64,000 bases of DNA from Rikenellaceae bacterium (GTDB lineage Bacteria > Bacteroidota > Bacteroidia > Bacteroidales > Rikenellaceae), in NCBI GenBank assembly GCA_015059965.1, contig SUZM01000012.1, positions 1-64,000 on the forward strand, in the 5' to 3' direction. The translations under genes and the position numbers were made by a program. Within the stretch, counting starts at the first letter, position 1. Each line of letters begins with the position of its first letter. Shown in pieces: positions 17,844 through 28,672 of the stretch. The notes beneath the pieces were generated by a model. That model had not been told where the DNA came from, ran no database searches, and saw only the letters and a program-made list of their open reading frames with translations.

Positions 17844-20606
17844 TTACTTCTGCTTGACGGCCACCTGCTCGTAGCCCTCGACAATGTCGCCCACCTTGAT
17901 ATCGTTGAACGACTCGATGTTCAGACCGCAGTCCATGCCGTTGGTTACCTCCTTCACGTCGTCTTTGAAGCGGCGCAACGAGCCTAACTTGCCGGTGTAG
18001 ATCACGATACCGTCGCGGATCACGCGGATCGGCGTGTTGCGCTGCAGCTTGCCTTCGCGCACCACGCAACCGGCCACCGTGCCCACCTTCGAGATCTTGA
18101 AGGTCTCCAGCACCTCGACCGAGCAGACGATCTCCTCCTTCATCACGGGCTCCAACATGCCCTCGATGGCATCCTTGATGTCGTTGATCGCATCGTAGAT
18201 GATCGAGTAGAGACGGATCTCGATCTCCTCCTTTTCGGCCAGCTTGCGTGCCGTGGCCGAGGGGCGCACCTGGAAGCCGACGATAATGGCGTTCGAGGCG
18301 GCGGCCAGCAGTACGTCGGACTCCGAGATCTGACCTACGGCCGAGTGGATCACGTTCACCTGTACGGTCTCCTTCGAGAGCTTGATCAGTGAGCCCGACA
18401 TGGCCTCAATCGAACCATCCACGTCACCCTTTACGATGATGTTGAGCTCCTTGAACGAACCGATGGCGATGCGGCGGCCGATCTCATCGAGCGTAACGTG
18501 CTTCTGGGTCATGATACCCTGCATACGCTGCAGCTGCTCGCGCTTGTTGGCGATCTCACGGGCCGAGCGGTCATCCTCCATTACGTTGAACGTATCACCG
18601 GCCTGGGGAGCACCATTCAGACCCAGTACCTGTACGGGGGTCGAGGGGCCGGCCTCGAGGACCTTCTTGCCGTTCTCATCGAACATCGCCTTTACGCGAC
18701 CCGTATAGATACCCGAGAGGATCACATCACCTACGCGCAGCGTTCCGTTCTGGACGATGATCGTAGCGACATAACCGCGACCCTTGTCCAGCGTCGACTC
18801 GATCACCGAACCCACGGCCTTGCGGTTGGGGTTGGCCTTCAGATCGAGCATCTCAGCCTCCAGAAGGACCTTCTCCAGGAGCTTGTCCAGGTTGATGCCC
18901 TGCTTGGCCGATACATCCTGCGACTGGAACTTGCCGCCCCAATCCTCCACCAGGTAGTTCATCTGGGCCAACTGCTCCTTGATGTGGTCGGGGTTGGCGG
19001 CGGGCTTATCGATCTTGTTGATGGCAAAAACCATCGGCACACCTGCCGCCTGGGCGTGGTTGATGGCCTCCGTGGTCTGGGGCATCACATGGTCGTCGGC
19101 GGCCACGATGATGATGGCTACGTCCGTGATCTTGGCACCGCGGGCACGCATGGCCGTAAAGGCCTCGTGACCCGGCGTGTCGAGGAAGGTGATCTTCTGA
19201 CCGTTGAGCTCCACGCTGTAGGCTCCGATGTGCTGCGTGATACCTCCGGCCTCACCCTCGATGACGTTCGTCTTGCGGATGTTGTCCAGCAGCGAGGTCT
19301 TACCGTGGTCAACGTGACCCATCACCGTAACGATCGGGGGACGGGCTACGAGCTCCTCCTCCGAATCCTCCTCATCGGAGATTGCCTCCTGGATCTCTAC
19401 TGATACGAACTCGACCTTGAAGCCGAACTCCTCGGCCACCACGACCAGCGCCTCGGCATCGAGTCGCTGGTTGATCGACACCATCAGACCCAGGTTCATG
19501 CAGGCGGTGATGACCTCGGTTACCGATACGTCCATCATGGTGGCCAACTCGCTCACCGTAACGAACTCCGTAACCTTCAGCACAGAGCGCTCCATCTCAT
19601 TACGCTCCATCTCCTCATTCATGCGCTCGGCCACCAGTTCGCGCTTCTCCTTGCGGTACTTCGCGCCCTTCGACTTCGCGCCCTTGGCCGTCAGACGGGC
19701 CAACGTATCCTTTACCTGCTTCGATACCTCCTCATCGCTCACCTCGGGGCGAACAACGGGTTTCGGCTGGTTCTTCTTCTTGTTCTTGCGACCCTCACCG
19801 GGTTTGGGCTGCTGCTGCGGCACGTTGCTCTTGGCCTGCTGCTGACCGCCCTTGCCGTTCTGCTGCTGGCCTCCCTGACCCTTCTGTTGCTGCTGGGCCT
19901 TGTTCAGATCCACCTTCTCCTTCTGCAGGCGCTTGCGCTTGTGCTTGCCACCGGGGATCATGCCCGTAACATCCATCGTACCCAATACCTTGGGACCTGT
20001 CAGCGTGGCAACCTCGGGGCGGAAGGTCGAATCCTTGCGCTCGGCAGTCGCCTGCTCGGCCTTCTCCTCGACTTTCGGCTGGGGAGCGGGCTGAGGGGCC
20101 GGAGCCGCCTTCTGGGGCTCCTCCTTCTTGGGCTCTGCCTTCTTCGGCTCCTCCTTCTTGGGCTGAGGAGTCGGAGCCGTCTTCTTGGGCTCCTCCTTTT
20201 TGGGTTGGGGGGCAGGGGCCGCTTTCTTGGGCTCCTCCTTCTTTTTCGGCTCCAGGTCAATCTTGCCTAAGATCTTGGGCTGCTGCAGTTGGTCGCGGTT
20301 GTCGATCGTGCGGCTCTTGATCACCAGCTCCTGCTCCTCCTTTTTGGGTGCGGGGGCGGGCTGCTCGATCGAGATCGTTCCCTGTTTCTGCGAGATGCGC
20401 TCACGCACCGAGTCGCGGGCTCCGGCGCTCGAACGGTTGCCTCCAAACTCCTTCTCCAAAAGTGCATAGACCTCGGGTTCGACCATGGCGTTGGGCGAAC
20501 CATCGCTCTTGATGCCCTTCTTCTGCAGGAAGTCGGTCAGGGTGTTTAAGCCCACCTTGAACTCCTTGGCAACCTGAATGAGCCTCAATTTTCTTTCGTT
20601 ACTCAT
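17844..20606 (-). CDS. infB: Translation initiation factor IF-2
   Basis: [59 protein letters not shown]. Confidence 0.98.
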   Translation of the reverse strand: MSNERKLRLIQVAKEFKVGLNTLTDFLQKKGIKSDGSPNAMVEPEVYALLEKEFGGNRSSAGARDSVRERISQKQGTISIEQPAPAPKKEEQELVIKSRTIDNRDQLQQPKILGKIDLEPKKKEEPKKAAPAPQPKKEEPKKTAPTPQPKKEEPKKAEPKKEEPQKAAPAPQPAPQPKVEEKAEQATAERKDSTFRPEVATLTGPKVLGTMDVTGMIPGGKHKRKRLQKEKVDLNKAQQQQKGQGGQQQNGKGGQQQAKSNVPQQQPKPGEGRKNKKKNQPKPVVRPEVSDEEVSKQVKDTLARLTAKGAKSKGAKYRKEKRELVAERMNEEMERNEMERSVLKVTEFVTVSELATMMDVSVTEVITACMNLGLMVSINQRLDAEALVVVAEEFGFKVEFVSVEIQEAISDEEDSEEELVARPPIVTVMGHVDHGKTSLLDNIRKTNVIEGEAGGITQHIGAYSVELNGQKITFLDTPGHEAFTAMRARGAKITDVAIIIVAADDHVMPQTTEAINHAQAAGVPMVFAINKIDKPAANPDHIKEQLAQMNYLVEDWGGKFQSQDVSAKQGINLDKLLEKVLLEAEMLDLKANPNRKAVGSVIESTLDKGRGYVATIIVQNGTLRVGDVILSGIYTGRVKAMFDENGKKVLEAGPSTPVQVLGLNGAPQAGDTFNVMEDDRSAREIANKREQLQRMQGIMTQKHVTLDEIGRRIAIGSFKELNIIVKGDVDGSIEAMSGSLIKLSKETVQVNVIHSAVGQISESDVLLAAASNAIIVGFQVRPSATARKLAEKEEIEIRLYSIIYDAINDIKDAIEGMLEPVMKEEIVCSVEVLETFKISKVGTVAGCVVREGKLQRNTPIRVIRDGIVIYTGKLGSLRRFKDDVKEVTNGMDCGLNIESFNDIKVGDIVEGYEQVAVKQK
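20080..20260 (-). repeat. Low-complexity tandem repeat in infB ([14 protein letters not shown] units)
   Basis: Encoded [55 protein letters not shown]. Confidence 0.8.
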
Positions 20607-20644
20607 ATAATTGTCTGTTTTTAATTCATTAGGGGGTTAAACCA

Positions 20645-21874
20645 TTATTCGAACTCGGCCTTCAGAATATCCACTACCTGCTGAGCCTGCTCCAGCTCCA
20701 GGTCGCCGCGGCGGGCCACCTCCTCGATCGGGAGCTCCAGAACGCTCTTGGCCGTGTCGCAACCGGCAGCCTTCAGGGCATCGATGATCCACTTCTCGAT
20801 CTCGTCCGAGAACTCGGTGAGGGCTACATCCTCCTCCTCGACCTCGCGGTAGACGTCGATGTCGTAGCCCGTCAGCAACTTCGAGAGGCGGATGTTCAAA
20901 CCACCCTTACCGATTGCCAGCGACACCTGGTCGGGCTTGAGGTAAACCGTGGCGGTCTTCGTCTCCTCGTCGATGGTGATGCTCGAGATCTTGGCGGGGT
21001 TGAGCGAGCGCTGGATCATCAGCTGGGTGTTGGTCGTGTAGTTCACCACGTCGATATTCTCGTTGCGCAGCTCCTTTACCACGGTGTAGATACGCGAACC
21101 CTTCATACCCACGCAGGCTCCTACGGGGTCGATGCGGTCGTCGTAACTCTCGACAGCCACTTTGGCACGCTCACCCGGGATGCGGGCAATCTTCTTGATT
21201 GTGATCAGACCATCGTAGATCTCGGGAACCTCCTGCTCGAAGAGGCGCTCCAGGAATTGATTGGCCGTGCGCGAGAGGATGATGCGGGGCTGGTTGTTGT
21301 TCATCTCCACCGACTTGACGATCGCCTTGATCGAGTCGCCCTTGCGGTAGAAGTCGTTGGGAATCTGCTCGGCCTTCGGCAGGATCAGCTCGTTCTCGTC
21401 GTCGTCCAGGATCAGCACTTCGCGTTTCCATACCTGGTAAACCTCACCGGTGATGATCTCGCCTACCTTCTGCGAGTACTTCTCGTAGAGGTTGGCCTTC
21501 TCCAGATCGAGGATACGCGAGGCGAGGTTCTGGCGCAGCGACAGCACGGCGCGGCGGCCGAACGAGGCCATCTTGATCTCGTCCGAATACTCGTCGCCCA
21601 CCTCATAGGTAGGGTCGATGAGTTTCACCTCCGAGACGGCGATCTCGGCGTTCTTGTCCACTACGGCGCCATCCTCTACTACGGTACGGTTGCGCCAAAT
21701 CTCCAAATCGCCCTTCTCGGGGTTGATGATCACGTCGAAGTTGTGGTCCGTGCCATACTGCTTCTCCAGCGCGTGGCGGAAGACATCCTCCAGTACACCG
21801 ATCATCGTCGATTTGTCGATGTTCTTCAGCTCTTTGAACTCGGCAAAGTTGCTGATCAAATTCAAATTGTCCAT
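20645..21874 (-). CDS. nusA: Transcription termination/antitermination factor NusA
   Basis: IARIPGERAKVAVESYDDRIDPVGACVGMKGSRI, ...DQVSLAIGKGGLNIRLSKLLTG. Confidence 0.97.
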   Translation of the reverse strand: MDNLNLISNFAEFKELKNIDKSTMIGVLEDVFRHALEKQYGTDHNFDVIINPEKGDLEIWRNRTVVEDGAVVDKNAEIAVSEVKLIDPTYEVGDEYSDEIKMASFGRRAVLSLRQNLASRILDLEKANLYEKYSQKVGEIITGEVYQVWKREVLILDDDENELILPKAEQIPNDFYRKGDSIKAIVKSVEMNNNQPRIILSRTANQFLERLFEQEVPEIYDGLITIKKIARIPGERAKVAVESYDDRIDPVGACVGMKGSRIYTVVKELRNENIDVVNYTTNTQLMIQRSLNPAKISSITIDEETKTATVYLKPDQVSLAIGKGGLNIRLSKLLTGYDIDVYREVEEEDVALTEFSDEIEKWIIDALKAAGCDTAKSVLELPIEEVARRGDLELEQAQQVVDILKAEFE

Positions 21875-21903
21875 CTCTATTCTATTTTTTTGTTGTTTTC
21901 TCT

Positions 21904-22386
21904 CTATTTGAAGTCGAGGTACTCTTTCGTGTACTTGATCTCCTCGAACCGATAGGTGCGCGTTACCTTTACGAGCTCTTTGCGCTTCTTGCCCTCCACG
22001 GCCTGCTTCTCCTCATAGCTCAGGGTGATCGACTCGTCGGTTACCTCATCGAGCAGGGCCAGCACCTTTGTGCCGCTCTTCAGGAGCACCTCCACCGATT
22101 TGCCCACCAGCTTGTGGTACTGGCGCATACACTTGAGCTCAGACCCGATGCCGGCCGAAGCCACCATCAGCTCGAAATCCTCTACATCGCGATCAAACTC
22201 GGCCTCAATGGCGCGACTCAGGGCTACGCACGCATCAATGGCCACCGACGTATCGCTGTCGATCAAAAGCTCCACTTCGTTTGCGGGGCTCACCGTGCAG
22301 CTCACCACAAACAGATCGGTGCCCTCCAAATGGCGGGCCGCGATCTCCTCTATTTTCCGGGTGTCAATCATACTCCTAAGGGTCAA
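21904..22386 (-). CDS. rimP: Ribosome maturation factor RimP
   Basis: Position upstream of nusA-infB; CVALSRAIEAEFDRDVEDFELMVASAGIGSELK matches the RimP pattern. Confidence 0.9.
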   Translation of the reverse strand: MTLRSMIDTRKIEEIAARHLEGTDLFVVSCTVSPANEVELLIDSDTSVAIDACVALSRAIEAEFDRDVEDFELMVASAGIGSELKCMRQYHKLVGKSVEVLLKSGTKVLALLDEVTDESITLSYEEKQAVEGKKRKELVKVTRTYRFEEIKYTKEYLDFK

Positions 22387-22513
22387 AAATACCTACAAGA
22401 AGAGGGGACTGAATCGTCCCCTCATCCTTTCGTTCTCGTTTACGGTGCAAAAATAGGCATAAAATCCCTATTTGCCAAATAAAATGGTGGAAAATTATGC
22501 AATTTTCACAATA

Positions 22514-22750
22514 TTACTCCTGCTTGGGAGTCGGCGTGTTGTTGCTTGCCGCGGCCCCTTCGGCCTTCTTCTCCTTGTTGCGTTTCATGAAGAAGGAGAT
22601 GATCCACCACAGAATGGCAATACCGACCACAAAGACAAGCGAAACAATGAAGATGGCAATACCGAATGCACGCGCAGCATCAACGCCCAAGCCAAAGCCC
22701 GACGAGCAGATACGCCACCAAGTTCCAATCAAACCTAATTTGTTGCTCAT
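22514..22750 (-). CDS. Small hypothetical membrane protein
   Basis: 78 aa with one or two hydrophobic segments and a charged/low-complexity tail; sits between rimP and the next - strand gene. Confidence 0.55.
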   Translation of the reverse strand: MSNKLGLIGTWWRICSSGFGLGVDAARAFGIAIFIVSLVFVVGIAILWWIISFFMKRNKEKKAEGAAASNNTPTPKQE

Positions 22751-22798
22751 AATATTCTCTTTTTAAGTTTATAGTTAGTTTTCTGTGTTAGTTCTCTG

Positions 22799-23878
22799 TT
22801 AGTACTCTTCATAGATGCGGCCGTCCGAGCCTCGGAAGCGACGCTTGGGGGCTACCATGGCCAGAACCAGCAGTGTTCCCAGCACCGCCAGAATCTGGAA
22901 GATAATTCTGAAAATCAGCACAACGAGGGCAATGGCGGCGATGACGCAACCGATGATGTAGACCGCCGAGAAGATGGTCATCATCAGTCCGTTCAAGGCT
23001 CCGAAGAGTTGCACATTCTTGCGGTAGGTCTTCAACATACCCCAGCCCAGCGAACCAAAGAAGACTACCAGGGTAATCGTATCCATTAAGAATCCTCGAA
23101 TGTTCAAGAAGGACAAGAGGATGGCAACAGCAATGGTCGCCGGCAGACAGAGAGCCAGGCTGAGGGCTGCCGGCTTGATGCTCAGTTTGAGCTCCGTGCC
23201 ATCCTCGCGCTCGGTCTGACCGTCGAACAGGAAGATTTCGTAGACCTTGATGCTGATAATCTGCACGAAGAGTACGATCATAAACGGAATTACGCGCAGG
23301 AGCGAACCGAAGAAGCCGTAGCGGTCGTAGTCGCACCACCAAAAGATGTCGCTACCGAAATTCAACTGACCATAGATAAGAATCAGCGAGTTGATAAGAA
23401 TCGCCGCAGGAATCACCTTCAGGACAAAGCCCTTGTTATTGATATAGTTCTTGAAGTAGAGGAACGAAATGATGACCCCGAATCCCATCACGATAAGCAT
23501 TGTGTAGACGGCTGCCATCGAGCTATAGAACCAGCCTCCGAGGGTAAATCTCTTCTGCTGTTTTTCGCTCAGGGGATTTTCTACCTCGTCGGGATTCTTC
23601 GAACTGAACTTCAAGTTGTTCTCATAGATGGAGTAAAACTTCCCTTCGTGGGCAAAGATGTAGTAATCCCCCTGTTTGTCCACGGACTGGAACTCGAAGC
23701 CCTTGTCGAAGCGGACCGCGTTGGTTGCATCGTGAACCCACTCTCCATTGCTGTTCTTCTGAGCCGGGAAGGCGAGCACGTCCCCCGATCCCCACTTGCT
23801 TACTTCAAAGATTTGTGCGCTGAGCGAGGCCATGCCGACAAATATGGCGACAAAGAGTGTGAATAATTCTTTCCTCAT
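22799..23878 (-). CDS. Hypothetical multi-TM membrane protein with signal peptide
   Basis: Signal-like N-term MRKELFTLFVAIFVGMASLSAQ, several TM helices in the C-terminal half. Confidence 0.65.
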   Translation of the reverse strand: MRKELFTLFVAIFVGMASLSAQIFEVSKWGSGDVLAFPAQKNSNGEWVHDATNAVRFDKGFEFQSVDKQGDYYIFAHEGKFYSIYENNLKFSSKNPDEVENPLSEKQQKRFTLGGWFYSSMAAVYTMLIVMGFGVIISFLYFKNYINNKGFVLKVIPAAILINSLILIYGQLNFGSDIFWWCDYDRYGFFGSLLRVIPFMIVLFVQIISIKVYEIFLFDGQTEREDGTELKLSIKPAALSLALCLPATIAVAILLSFLNIRGFLMDTITLVVFFGSLGWGMLKTYRKNVQLFGALNGLMMTIFSAVYIIGCVIAAIALVVLIFRIIFQILAVLGTLLVLAMVAPKRRFRGSDGRIYEEY

Positions 23879-24207
23879 ATACTTCTATTTTGGGTTTTCT
23901 ATTTTTTGGTTTTTGTTCTCTTTTTGGTTTTCTGTTCTCTTTGAGAGTTTCTGTTCTTGTCCGAGTTCGAGTGTTTTTATCTTGTCCGAGTTCGAGAGTT
24001 TGTGGCGGGCCTGCGTTGGAGCCCCCGCAAGGAGTGTTGCGATTTCATCAGATTTCCAACAAAAATCTCCGAGCAAAAAGCGCTTTAGAGGTAGCCTCTA
24101 TCTTAAGGCAAAGGTAGCAAAATCGGGCCTATTTTTGCTGTTCATTGCGTTAAAACCGCTGTTCAATGGGTAAAATTACCCTTTCAATGCGTAAAAACGG
24201 CCCGTTT

Positions 24208-25242
24208 TTACTGCTTGCTACGCCATTCGCTTACCGAACATCCGTGTTTGCGTTGGAAGACGCGGCGGAAGGTCGAAAGCGAATTGAATCCGCACCGTTC
24301 GGCAATTTCAATCATCGTTTCGTGGTGTGCCGGATCGGAGAGAAGCTCCATGGCGCGGCGCAGTCGGTATTCGTTGATGTAGTCGTAGAAGGTGGTCTTG
24401 AGTTCCGAGTTCAGGTAGTTCGACAAGTAGGTGCGGTTGGTCCCCACAGCCGAGGCCAGCTCCTGCAGGGTGAGGTGGGGATTGAGCCACAGCTCCTTCT
24501 CCTCGAGCTCTTGTTGCAGGCTCCGTTCGATCTGGCGCGAGATTGCCCCCTCGATCTCCACCGATTTTTGGGGCATATTCTCAGGAATCGAGATTTCGCG
24601 TTGGCGCACGGTGTGGTAGATCATCGGAGCCCAGAGCAGGATGAGCGAGAACTGGAAGAGGGCATCCATCAGCCAGGAGGTGAAGGCGTTACTTACAACC
24701 CACATGACCAGGCAGATAAAGAGGAAGAAGGCGGCCGTCGAGAGCCACTTGATGTTGATCTGTTCCGTATTCGAGTAGTTGTCGTCGATGTAGCGGTTGT
24801 AGCGGCGGGCTGCCCAAATCAGGTAGCTGCCTACGCTGATGGCGATCGCGGCCGTGGTGATAAAGTGCAGTGTCATCACCCAGCCGGCCCCCTGCGTGGC
24901 CACGAAGAGGAGGCTAAAGAAGAGAAAGGGGCCGAAGAGTCCCAGGGTGCTCTTCCACGATAGGCGTTGAGGTGCAACCAGAGCCAGCAGGTAGAGCAGG
25001 CCGGCAGCCACGGCCGATGAGTCGAGGATCACCAACAGGTCCGGCAGAAAGGCACGGCGCACCATATAGGAGGGGTAGAAGATCAGATCCTTCAGCTCCA
25101 GCAGCGACCAATAGGTCATCACTCCCATCAGCACCCGTTGCAGTCCGGTCTTGTTCTCCTTCAGCCACAACGATGCAGAGGTCATGATAAAAAACATGGT
25201 GCAGAGACCATGTACATAGTAGAAGAGTCGTTCGAGAATCAT
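24208..25242 (-). CDS. Membrane-anchored AraC family transcriptional regulator
   Basis: N-terminal TM region; C-term LTLQELASAVGTNRTYLSNYLNSELKTTFYDYINEYRLRRAMELL...IAERCGFNSLSTFRRVFQRKHGCS. Confidence 0.9.
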   Translation of the reverse strand: MILERLFYYVHGLCTMFFIMTSASLWLKENKTGLQRVLMGVMTYWSLLELKDLIFYPSYMVRRAFLPDLLVILDSSAVAAGLLYLLALVAPQRLSWKSTLGLFGPFLFFSLLFVATQGAGWVMTLHFITTAAIAISVGSYLIWAARRYNRYIDDNYSNTEQINIKWLSTAAFFLFICLVMWVVSNAFTSWLMDALFQFSLILLWAPMIYHTVRQREISIPENMPQKSVEIEGAISRQIERSLQQELEEKELWLNPHLTLQELASAVGTNRTYLSNYLNSELKTTFYDYINEYRLRRAMELLSDPAHHETMIEIAERCGFNSLSTFRRVFQRKHGCSVSEWRSKQ

Positions 25243-25470
25243 TTTGTGCCGTATTTTGGAGATTTTGGGTCTTCAAGTCTGCTTTGTGTCGGGCTATTTG
25301 CTTAATTTACCGAAAGATAGTAATAATTGTGGAGAAATGCAACCCCGATTCTCCCGCTTTGATCAAAACCGCACTTTTGATATAGTTTTTACGGCGTTTC
25401 GGACACTTTATTTTCAGCCTCTCGCCCGATATACCGAGGGCTCTTATCGCTATGCCGCTCCTGGCAAAAA

Positions 25471-25500
25471 GGGGGTGCCCAAAATCTATTGGGCACCCCC
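25471..25500 (-). terminator. Terminator downstream of lpxA
   Basis: GGGGGTGCCC/GGGCACCCCC stem, T5 on the - strand. Confidence 0.8.
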
Positions 25501-25523
25501 TCATGGGTTCGCTCGGTGGCGGA

Positions 25524-26312
25524 TTATTCGCGATCCGAGGCGTAAGGTTTGATTACACCGCGTTTCGATTCGCGGATGAAGCGCAGGAGGTAGTCGCGCT
25601 CCTCGCTTTGGGGAATCTGTTTCTCCACCTCATCGCAGCCGTTCAGGTAGTTCAGACCGCTCTGGAAGAGGATGCGGCAGGCCTCGTGGATCTCGGCTAT
25701 GCGCTCGTTCGAGAATCCGCGGCGGCTCAGTCCCACGCGGTTCACGCCGGCGTAGCGTAGCGTGTCGTTGCGTACAATGACGTAAGGGGGCACATCTTTG
25801 CCGAGCAGGGCACCGCCCTGGATCATTACATGGGCTCCGATATGGGTCCACTGGTGAATGGCAGCGTGGCCTCCGATCACGGCCCAGTCGTCCACATGTA
25901 CCTCTCCGGCGAACGATACGCGGTTGGCTACCACGCAGTGGCTGCCGATCACACAGTCGTGGCCCACATGCACATAGGCCATCAGCAGGTTGTGGCTGCC
26001 GATGATCGTTGTACCTGTGGAGGCGGTACCGCGGCTGATGGTGACGTATTCGCGGATGTCGTTGTAGTCGCCGATGACGGCCGTGGTCTTCTCGCCGGCA
26101 AATTTCAGGTCCTGCGGCAGACACGAAATCGAGGCTGCGGTGTGGATCTTGCAACACTTGCCGATGCGGGCGCCGTCGTGAATCACGGCTCCGGGACCGA
26201 TCCAACAGCCGTCGCCGATCTCTACATCGCCGGCGATGTAGGCGAAGGGCTCGACGGTTACGTTCTCACCCAACTTGGCATCGGGGTGAACAAAAGCTAA
26301 AGGACTAATCAT
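25524..26312 (-). CDS. lpxA: Acyl-ACP--UDP-N-acetylglucosamine O-acyltransferase
   Basis: Hexapeptide repeats: IGDGCWIGPGAVIHDGARIGKCCKIHTAASIS, HVGHDCVIGSHCVVANRVSFAGEVHVDDWAVIGGHAAIHQ. Confidence 0.95.
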   Translation of the reverse strand: MISPLAFVHPDAKLGENVTVEPFAYIAGDVEIGDGCWIGPGAVIHDGARIGKCCKIHTAASISCLPQDLKFAGEKTTAVIGDYNDIREYVTISRGTASTGTTIIGSHNLLMAYVHVGHDCVIGSHCVVANRVSFAGEVHVDDWAVIGGHAAIHQWTHIGAHVMIQGGALLGKDVPPYVIVRNDTLRYAGVNRVGLSRRGFSNERIAEIHEACRILFQSGLNYLNGCDEVEKQIPQSEERDYLLRFIRESKRGVIKPYASDRE

Positions 26313-26328
26313 CTCTTTTTCTTAAGGG

Positions 26329-27720
26329 TTACTTCTTATTTTTTACGATCTGGGCCATCATCACCGCCTCGCAGGCAAGTGTGCCACCCACGAATGCCTT
26401 GCCCTCGCAGAGGGCTACACCGCGGCGGATGGGCTCCAAGAGGTTGATCTCAAATTGCAGCGTATCGCCCGGCACGACCTTGCGCTTGAACTTCACGCCG
26501 TCGATCTTCATGAAGTAGGTCGAGTAGTTCTCGGGATCGGGCACCGTGCCCAACACCAGAATGCCCGAGCACTGAGCCATCGCCTCAACGATCAGCACGC
26601 CCGGCATTACGGGCTCCTCGGGGAAGTGGCCCACGAAGAAGGGCTCGTTCATCGTCACGTTCTTGATACCGGCCACCGAGGTCTGGTCGAGGTGGAAGAT
26701 GCGATCCACCAACAGGAAGGGCGGGCGGTGGGGCAGCATGCGACGAATGGCGTTGATGTCGTAGAGGGCGGGCTGGCGGCAGTCGTACTTGAAGCGGGGC
26801 TTCTCGCCGGCTTTGCGGATCGAGTTCTTCATCTGCTTCATGAACTCCGTGTTGGCGAAGTGGCCCGGACGGGTAGCCCATACGCGGCCCTTGATGCGGC
26901 GACCCAGCAGGGCGAAGTCGCCCAGCAGATCGAGGAGCTTGTGGCGGGCCAACTCGTTGTTGAAGCGCAGCTCCAGGTTGTTCAGATAGCCGCCCGTGAT
27001 TCGAATGTCGGGTTTGTTGAAGATTGTCTTCAGGTGCTCCAGTTGTTCGTCCGAAACGGGATTTTCTACCACGACGATTGCATTGTCCAGATCGCCGCCC
27101 TTGATCAGGTTCATCTTCATCAGCGGCTCCAGCTCGTGCAGGAAGACAAAGGTGCGGCAGGGCGAGATCTTGGCGGCGTAGTCGTCGCCGGGGTTGAAGG
27201 TGGCATACTGGTTGCCGATCACCTTTGAGTTGTAGTCCACATGCAGCGATACCGAGAACTCATCGTCGGGGTAGAGGATGATGGCCACGCCCTTTTCGGG
27301 GATCGTGTAGACCATCTTCTCGGTTACGCGGTAGTAGAGGCGTTCGGCGGGCTGCTCCTCCAATCCGGTCTCGCAGATTGCGGCGGCATACTCTCGGGCC
27401 GAGCCATCCATGATGGGGGTTTCGGGGGCGTTGATCTCGATTTCGGCATTATCGACACCCAATGTCCAAAGGGCCGACATGATGTGCTCGATCGTGGAGA
27501 CACGGGCACCGTTGTGCTCGATGGTCGTACCACGCGAGGTGTCGGTTACATAGTCGCACAATGCGGGGATGGAGGGGGCTCCCTCCAGGTCGATACGGCG
27601 GAAGACAATGCCGGTGTTGGCGGCTGCGGGCTTTACGGTCATCGTCACTTGGAGTCCCGTGTGCAGGCCCTTGCCCGAGAAGGTCAGCGGCGCTTTGAGA
27701 GTTTGTTGTTTCGAAGGCAT
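26329..27720 (-). CDS. lpxC/fabZ: Bifunctional UDP-3-O-acyl-GlcNAc deacetylase / 3-hydroxyacyl-ACP dehydratase (LpxC-FabZ fusion)
   Basis: N-term KQQTLKAPLTFSGKGLHTG (LpxC); C-term MLPHRPPFLLVDRI...FFVGHFPEEPVMPGVLIVEAMAQ (FabZ). Confidence 0.97.
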   Translation of the reverse strand: MPSKQQTLKAPLTFSGKGLHTGLQVTMTVKPAAANTGIVFRRIDLEGAPSIPALCDYVTDTSRGTTIEHNGARVSTIEHIMSALWTLGVDNAEIEINAPETPIMDGSAREYAAAICETGLEEQPAERLYYRVTEKMVYTIPEKGVAIILYPDDEFSVSLHVDYNSKVIGNQYATFNPGDDYAAKISPCRTFVFLHELEPLMKMNLIKGGDLDNAIVVVENPVSDEQLEHLKTIFNKPDIRITGGYLNNLELRFNNELARHKLLDLLGDFALLGRRIKGRVWATRPGHFANTEFMKQMKNSIRKAGEKPRFKYDCRQPALYDINAIRRMLPHRPPFLLVDRIFHLDQTSVAGIKNVTMNEPFFVGHFPEEPVMPGVLIVEAMAQCSGILVLGTVPDPENYSTYFMKIDGVKFKRKVVPGDTLQFEINLLEPIRRGVALCEGKAFVGGTLACEAVMMAQIVKNKK

Positions 27721-27813
27721 AGTCGTACTTTTTTATGTTTTATGGCGAACTGCCGAAATTTGTCTTGCAGGCCAAAACGTGCAAAAACGAAAATTTTTAG
27801 CAGTTTCTAACGT

Positions 27814-27852
27814 GCAAAGATAGTGATTTTCGCGGAAAAATCGTATTTTTGC
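27814..27852. promoter_or_regulatory. Divergent Bacteroidota-type -7 boxes between lpxC/fabZ and the TonB-family gene
   Basis: - strand TATCTTTGC (27814-27822) and + strand TATTTTTGC (27844-27852). Confidence 0.6.
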
Positions 27853-27871
27853 ACAAAATAGTAACACTTTC

Positions 27872-28672
27872 ATGGCAGAATCGCATCCCAATACCCCTCA
27901 GAGGCGCCCGCGCTTGCGTCTTCCGTTTGACAACAAACGCGAGGATGTGGGCGAATGGGCCTACGACCACCGTATTGGTCTGTGTGTCACGCTGATTGTT
28001 TACCTCATCGTGGCCATCGCCTTCGTGGGGTCAAAGATCGTGGTGGGCGGCCGTGCCGTGGAGACCACGGTCTATATCGACCTCAATACGCTGGCCGACC
28101 TTGAGGCCGAGCGCGACCGCTTGGAGCAGCAGGTGCGCGAGCGGCAGCAGCAGGAGAGTTTCGACTGGGATAAGGTGCAGAACACGGCCTCGAATGAGAA
28201 TGTGCTGAACGAGCATCTGCGTACCGATCGCGGCAACCAGGCCTCGGAGCTCAATGCCGATGCTGCGGCTGCCGCCGAGCGTATGCGGGCCAACCGGGCT
28301 GCCTATGAGCAGGGCCTGGCCGAGGCTGAGGCCATCCGCCATGCGGGCGAGAGTGGAAGCGGCAACGATGAAAAGCGCCAGGATACGAAGGTGGCGGGCT
28401 ACGTCACGGTACGCCTGGATCTGAAGGATCCCGTGCGCACGGCACGCCATTTGGTGACTCCGGCCTATCAGTGCGAAGGGGGCGGCGAGGTGGTCGTAGA
28501 GATCGAGGTGCGTTGCAACGGGCGGGTCTCCTCGGCCCGAGTCCTCTCGGGAGGCGACGAGTATATGCGTGAGGTGGCCCTGCGTGCCGCCCGCTCCTCG
28601 ACAGTCAATATCGACAACTCGGCTCCCGACCGCCAGAAGGGTACCATCACCTACATCTTTGTGCCGCAGTGA
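27872..28672 (+). CDS. Energy transducer TonB-family protein
   Basis: Single N-terminal TM, coiled-coil/charged middle, C-term EGGGEVVVEIEVRCNGRVSSARVLSGGDEYMREVALRAARSSTVN...GTITYIFVPQ. Confidence 0.75.
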   Translation: MAESHPNTPQRRPRLRLPFDNKREDVGEWAYDHRIGLCVTLIVYLIVAIAFVGSKIVVGGRAVETTVYIDLNTLADLEAERDRLEQQVRERQQQESFDWDKVQNTASNENVLNEHLRTDRGNQASELNADAAAAAERMRANRAAYEQGLAEAEAIRHAGESGSGNDEKRQDTKVAGYVTVRLDLKDPVRTARHLVTPAYQCEGGGEVVVEIEVRCNGRVSSARVLSGGDEYMREVALRAARSSTVNIDNSAPDRQKGTITYIFVPQ

